In this document: one piece after another, positions 6,679 through 8,532 of the stretch
Numbering within the stretch: the stretch's first letter is position 1
Layout: each line of letters starts with the position of its first letter
Assembly (NCBI GenBank): GCA_934615145.1
Contig: CAKTTM010000069.1
Coordinates: 1 to 8,532 of the forward strand
Origin: an uncultured Clostridia bacterium
Lineage (GTDB): Bacteria > Bacillota > Clostridia > Christensenellales > Aristaeellaceae
Length of the DNA: 8,532 nt
Direction of reading: 5' to 3'
Position numbers and translations under genes: made by a program
The notes under the pieces: generated by a model
Seen by the model: only the letters and a program-made list of their open reading frames with translations
Database searches by the model: none
What the model was told of the DNA's origin: nothing

Positions 6679-6718
6679 GGGGGTCTCCTTTCGTGCTGGC
6701 GGGGTGGGGTCGCGGCCT

Positions 6719-6747
6719 AAAAAAAGCCGCCCTGGAAAGCGGACGGC
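6719..6747 (-). terminator. Intrinsic terminator inside the permease leader (attenuator)
   Basis: On the - strand GCCGTCC (6747-6741) pairs with GGGCGGC (6732-6726), seven base pairs with one G-U, around an eight-base loop, followed at once by seven T (6725-6719). It lies downstream of the permease promoter and 40 bases upstream of the start codon, so it would stop the transcript before the gene unless it is prevented from folding. Confidence 0.85.
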
Positions 6748-6799
6748 GCTGTGGCAGCTGTGTATCCATGAACAGCTTGATCATCGCCGTACTGGAACC
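6743..6799 (-). promoter_or_regulatory. Candidate antiterminator / riboswitch-like leader element
   Basis: From the predicted start near 6799, the leader RNA has ACGGCG (6790-6785) able to pair with CGCCGT (6748-6743), which includes most of the terminator's 5' arm; flanking G-C and U-A pairs beyond single mismatches extend the match to eight of ten. The paired segments enclose a second hairpin, AGCTGT/ACAGCT (6777-6772 with 6761-6756, ten-base loop). This helix and the terminator cannot form together. I do not recognise the element: it lacks the purine riboswitch core and the PyrR loop consensus. Confidence 0.55.
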
Positions 6800-6805
6800 T
6801 GCGGA

Positions 6806-6834
6806 ATCGTAGCACAGCAGGCCCTGCCTGTCAA
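6806..6834 (-). promoter_or_regulatory. Strong promoter of the NCS2 permease
   Basis: On the - strand a perfect TTGACA (6829-6834) and TACGAT (6806-6811) are 17 bp apart, and the -10 carries the TGC extension (6812-6814). The spacer contains a small inverted repeat GCAGG-C-CCTGC (6817-6827) that could be an operator. Transcription would start near 6799, giving a leader of about 120 bases. Confidence 0.88.
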
Positions 6835-6842
6835 CGGCATTT

Positions 6843-6891
6843 TGGCGAAGATGCGAATATTTTTTGTGTGTATGGCGAGAATGTTCGCCAT
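6843..6891. promoter_or_regulatory. Cluster of TGGCGAA-like half-sites (putative operator)
   Basis: A seven-bp inverted repeat ATGGCGA-gaatgt-TCGCCAT (6872-6878 with 6885-6891) and a third half-site TGGCGAA (6843-6849) lie just upstream of the permease promoter, separated by an A/T-rich stretch with six T (6860-6865). No U-tract follows the inverted repeat on either strand, so it is not a terminator; a protein-binding site is more likely. The protein is unknown. Confidence 0.5.
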
Positions 6892-6905
6892 TAGGAGGAA
6901 ACGCG

Positions 6906-6939
6906 AACAAAGCCCCGACACCGCTCTGACGCGGCAGGC
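6906..6939 (-). terminator. Probable terminator of pyk
   Basis: Directly after the pyk stop, the - strand can form TGCCGC/GCGGTG (six pairs, two of them G-U) around a six-base loop, with AGCC and GGCT as a possible outer stem across an internal loop, followed by TTTGTT. The stem is imperfect and the U-tract short, so this is a moderate-strength prediction. Confidence 0.5.
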
Positions 6940-8367
6940 TTATTCCCCCGCCGTGACCACCTTGATCAGGTTGGTGCGCCCGGCCAGGCGCAGCGGGACA
7001 CCGGCGGTCAGTACGCACAGGTCGCCCTTTTCGATCAGCCCGGTGAGCAGGGAGGCATGCACCGCCTGGTCAAAGAGCACATCGGTCACCTGCTCCTCGC
7101 CGATGGTGACGGGTATGACGCCCCAGCTCAGGCTCAGCTGGCGGTAGGTGGCGGCGTCGGGCGTGCAGGCGATGATGGGCATCTCAGGCCGGAAGCGGCT
7201 GATCATCTTGGCCGTGGTGCCCGACTTGGTCACCGAGATGATGGCCTTGGCGTGCATATTGTAGGCGATCAGGCAGGTGGCGTGGCTGATGGCGTCGGTG
7301 ATGGTGTTCAGCCCGCTCTCCAGCATCGAGCGCTCGTAGAAGCGCTTGCCGTAGTTGATGTCGTTCTCGGCGCGCTCGGCGATGCGGGCCATGGTGGCCA
7401 CCGCCTCCACAGGGTACTCGCCGCTGGCCGTCTCGCCAGAGAGCATGATGGCGCTGGTGCCATCGTAGATGGCGTTGGCCACGTCGGTGATCTCGGCCCT
7501 AGTGGGGCGCGGGTGATGCACCATGGACTCCAGCATCTGGGTGGCGGTGATCACCTGGCGGCCGGCCATGGTGGTGGCGCGGATGATGCGCTTTTGCAGC
7601 ACCGGTATCTCTTCAAAGGGGATCTCCACCCCCATGTCGCCTCTGGCGATCATGACGGCGTCTGAGGCCTCGATGATCTCGTTGATATGATCCACGCCCT
7701 GGGCGTTCTCGATCTTGGAGATGATGCGCACATGCTTGCCGCCATTGTCGTCCAGCAGCTTGCGCATAGCGTCCACATCGGCCCGGCTGCGCACGAAGGA
7801 GGCGGCCACATAGTCAAAGCCGGTGCGGATGCCAAAGAGCACATCCTCCCTGTCCTGCTCGCTGATATAGGGCATGGAAAAGTGCACGCCGGGCACATTG
7901 ACGCCTTTGCGGTTGGAGATCTGGCCATCGGACATCACGCGGGTGAATATGTCGGTATCGTTCTTGCCTTCTACGCGCAGCTCCACCAGGCCGTCGTCGA
8001 TCAGGATGCGGGTGTTGTCGCCCAGATCCTGCGGCAGGCGGTCATAGCTGATGCCTACGATGTTCTGATCGCCCGGCACATCGCGGGTGGTCAGCGTGAA
8101 GGCGTCGCCGGTATGCAGCGTCACCGGGCCATTGGCAAAGGTCTTGAGCCTGATCTCTGGCCCCTTGGTGTCCAGCAGGGTGGCCAGCGGTATGCCCAGC
8201 TCATTGCGCACGCGGCTGACCAGCTTGAAGGTCGCCAGGTGCGTTTCATGGCTGCCGTGGGAAAAGTTGAAGCGGGCCACATTCATACCGTTCTGGGCCA
8301 GGGCCTTGATCAGTTCATAGGTGTTTGACGCAGGGCCAAGGGTACAAACGATTTTAGTCTTTCTCAT
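6940..8367 (-). CDS. pyk: Pyruvate kinase
   Basis: This enzyme makes pyruvate and ATP from phosphoenolpyruvate and ADP, the last step of glycolysis, as a cytoplasmic tetramer. Numbering from the ATG at 8365-8367 gives 475 residues. MRKTKIVCTLGPAS opens the barrel; Arg32, Asn34 and Ser36 lie in ARFNFSHG; Asp66-Thr67-Lys68 in LLDTKGPEIRL; the active-site signature IISKIENAQG gives Lys218 and Glu220, and IARGDMG gives Asp244. LSGETASGEYPVEAV and a C-terminal regulatory domain (about 350-475) follow. It lacks the extra C-terminal phosphohistidine-like domain found in Bacillus Pyk, so it is of the short type. The frame runs upstream to 8430, but the preferred start has AAAGAGGAT upstream (core ATCCTCT on the + strand at 8377-8383, nine bases before the ATG) and begins exactly where the family begins. 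pfkA, a frequent neighbour, is not visible in the 100 bases upstream. Confidence 0.97.
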   Translation of the reverse strand: MRKTKIVCTLGPASNTYELIKALAQNGMNVARFNFSHGSHETHLATFKLVSRVRNELGIPLATLLDTKGPEIRLKTFANGPVTLHTGDAFTLTTRDVPGDQNIVGISYDRLPQDLGDNTRILIDDGLVELRVEGKNDTDIFTRVMSDGQISNRKGVNVPGVHFSMPYISEQDREDVLFGIRTGFDYVAASFVRSRADVDAMRKLLDDNGGKHVRIISKIENAQGVDHINEIIEASDAVMIARGDMGVEIPFEEIPVLQKRIIRATTMAGRQVITATQMLESMVHHPRPTRAEITDVANAIYDGTSAIMLSGETASGEYPVEAVATMARIAERAENDINYGKRFYERSMLESGLNTITDAISHATCLIAYNMHAKAIISVTKSGTTAKMISRFRPEMPIIACTPDAATYRQLSLSWGVIPVTIGEEQVTDVLFDQAVHASLLTGLIEKGDLCVLTAGVPLRLAGRTNLIKVVTAGE

Positions 8368-8390
8368 GCTGCTGACATCCTCTTTCCGGC

Positions 8391-8425
8391 GGAGGCCTGG
8401 GCGGCCTGAAGGCAGGCCAACCTCC
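8391..8425 (-). promoter_or_regulatory. Structured leader of pyk
   Basis: The pyk leader contains a perfect six-bp hairpin GGCCTG/CAGGCC with a four-base loop (8403-8408 with 8413-8418), enclosed by GGAGG/CCTCC (8391-8395 with 8421-8425). A second copy of CAGGCC on the - strand (8399-8394) can compete for the same GGCCTG arm. No U-tract follows. It might affect mRNA stability or translation; function is unknown. Confidence 0.4.
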
Positions 8426-8429
8426 ATCA

Positions 8430-8463
8430 ATTATATATTGCCCCTCGTTTAGCGGCTTGTCAA
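8430..8463 (-). promoter_or_regulatory. Promoter region of pyk (spacing ambiguous)
   Basis: A perfect TTGACA on the - strand (8458-8463) is followed by the A/T-rich run CAATATATAAT. The perfect hexamer TATAAT (8430-8435) is 22 bp from the -35; TATATA (8432-8437) is 20 bp and AATATA (8434-8439) is 18 bp away. The register in use cannot be settled by eye. The -35 overlaps a small palindrome GCTTG-T-CAAGC (8455-8465). Confidence 0.6.
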
Positions 8464-8495
8464 GCAAGCGGATGTGAAATGATGGTCAAAACTGA

Positions 8496-8532
8496 TCAGA
8501 AAAAGAGCACCGCCAGGCCCGCCACCGTCATC
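8496..8532 (-). CDS. Possible C-terminal tail of an unknown gene at the right edge
   Basis: On the - strand one frame reads MTVAGLAVLFF and then a TGA stop at 8496-8498, open to the edge. The hydrophobic composition and G/C-rich third positions are compatible with the end of a membrane protein encoded outside the window, but twelve codons are too few for certainty. A + strand frame beginning with ATG at 8480 and also open to the edge cannot be excluded, although it has no good ribosome binding site. Confidence 0.25.
   Translation of the reverse strand, partial: MTVAGLAVLFF

Noticed and set aside
6719..6784. Leader peptide starting at the ATG at 6782-6784 as a ribosome-based attenuator
   Set aside because: There is no ribosome binding site before this ATG, no run of regulatory codons, and the frame reads through the terminator and into the permease gene without a stop.
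6719..6799. Known purine riboswitch or PyrR-binding leader
   Set aside because: The conserved purine junction and loop sequences and the PyrR loop (UCCnGnGAGG type) are not present in the leader.
6872..6891. LexA/SOS box
   Set aside because: The inverted repeat resembles GAAC-N4-GTTC only in part; arms and spacing do not match the Gram-positive consensus.
5852..7018. 388-codon - strand ORF overlapping the permease in another frame and its leader
   Set aside because: Its product is Arg/His/Pro/Gly-rich without domains; the permease frame is unambiguous.
7057..8328. Two + strand ORFs opposite pyk (7057-7665 and 7687-8328)
   Set aside because: Gly/His/Asp/Val-rich antisense shadows of a highly conserved gene, with no independent signals.
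8368..8430. N-terminal extension of pyruvate kinase from the upstream in-frame start
   Set aside because: No ribosome binding site precedes it, the stretch contains the structured leader, and the family begins at the MRKTKIVCTLGPAS sequence encoded from 8367.

Overview
The window reads as a chromosomal segment of a GC-rich, Gram-positive-type bacterium, most likely a high-GC lineage of Bacillota. The reasons are strong AGGAGG-type ribosome binding sites, sigma-A-like promoters, intrinsic terminators with U-tracts, a BceB-like FtsX permease of the Bacillota type, and a MerR-family TipAL-type regulator. I cannot name the genus. No phage, transposon, CRISPR, tRNA or rRNA sequence is visible. Most genes are housekeeping genes; the less ordinary content is in the intergenic control regions.

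Layout. Three genes on the + strand come first: the C-terminal part of an FtsX-like ABC permease (3-1502, cut by the left edge), an unrecognised lipoprotein two bases behind it (1505-2098), and a HAD-IB phosphatase with its own promoter (2177-2821). They meet a run of - strand genes at a bidirectional terminator (2837-2875). Read in their own direction from the right edge, the - strand genes are: a possible tail of an unknown gene (8496-8532), pyruvate kinase (6940-8367), an NCS2 uracil/xanthine-type permease (5287-6678), a CorA-family Mg2+ channel (4229-5182), ribosomal protein L19 (3737-4090), and a TipAL-type MerR regulator (2883-3611).

How they work together. Only the permease and lipoprotein look like an operon; the permease resembles peptide-antibiotic sensing or detoxification transporters. 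The - strand genes look mostly monocistronic, each with its own promoter and usually a terminator. They cover glycolysis (pyk), nucleobase uptake, Mg2+ homeostasis and translation (rplS). The TipAL-type regulator probably senses a peptide or thiopeptide-like compound and controls at least its own promoter.

Three control regions deserve attention. The permease leader has a near-consensus promoter, a strong terminator before the start codon, and an upstream segment that can pair with the terminator's 5' arm, so it looks like an attenuator or riboswitch-type switch. A cluster of TGGCGAA-like half-sites lies just upstream of that promoter. The regulator's promoter has a perfect 17-bp palindrome placed in a 19-bp spacer, the classic MerR arrangement. 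Four promoters also share an extended -10 of the form TGCTANRAT. Several ORF starts are corrected here from ribosome binding sites (pyk, corA, rplS).
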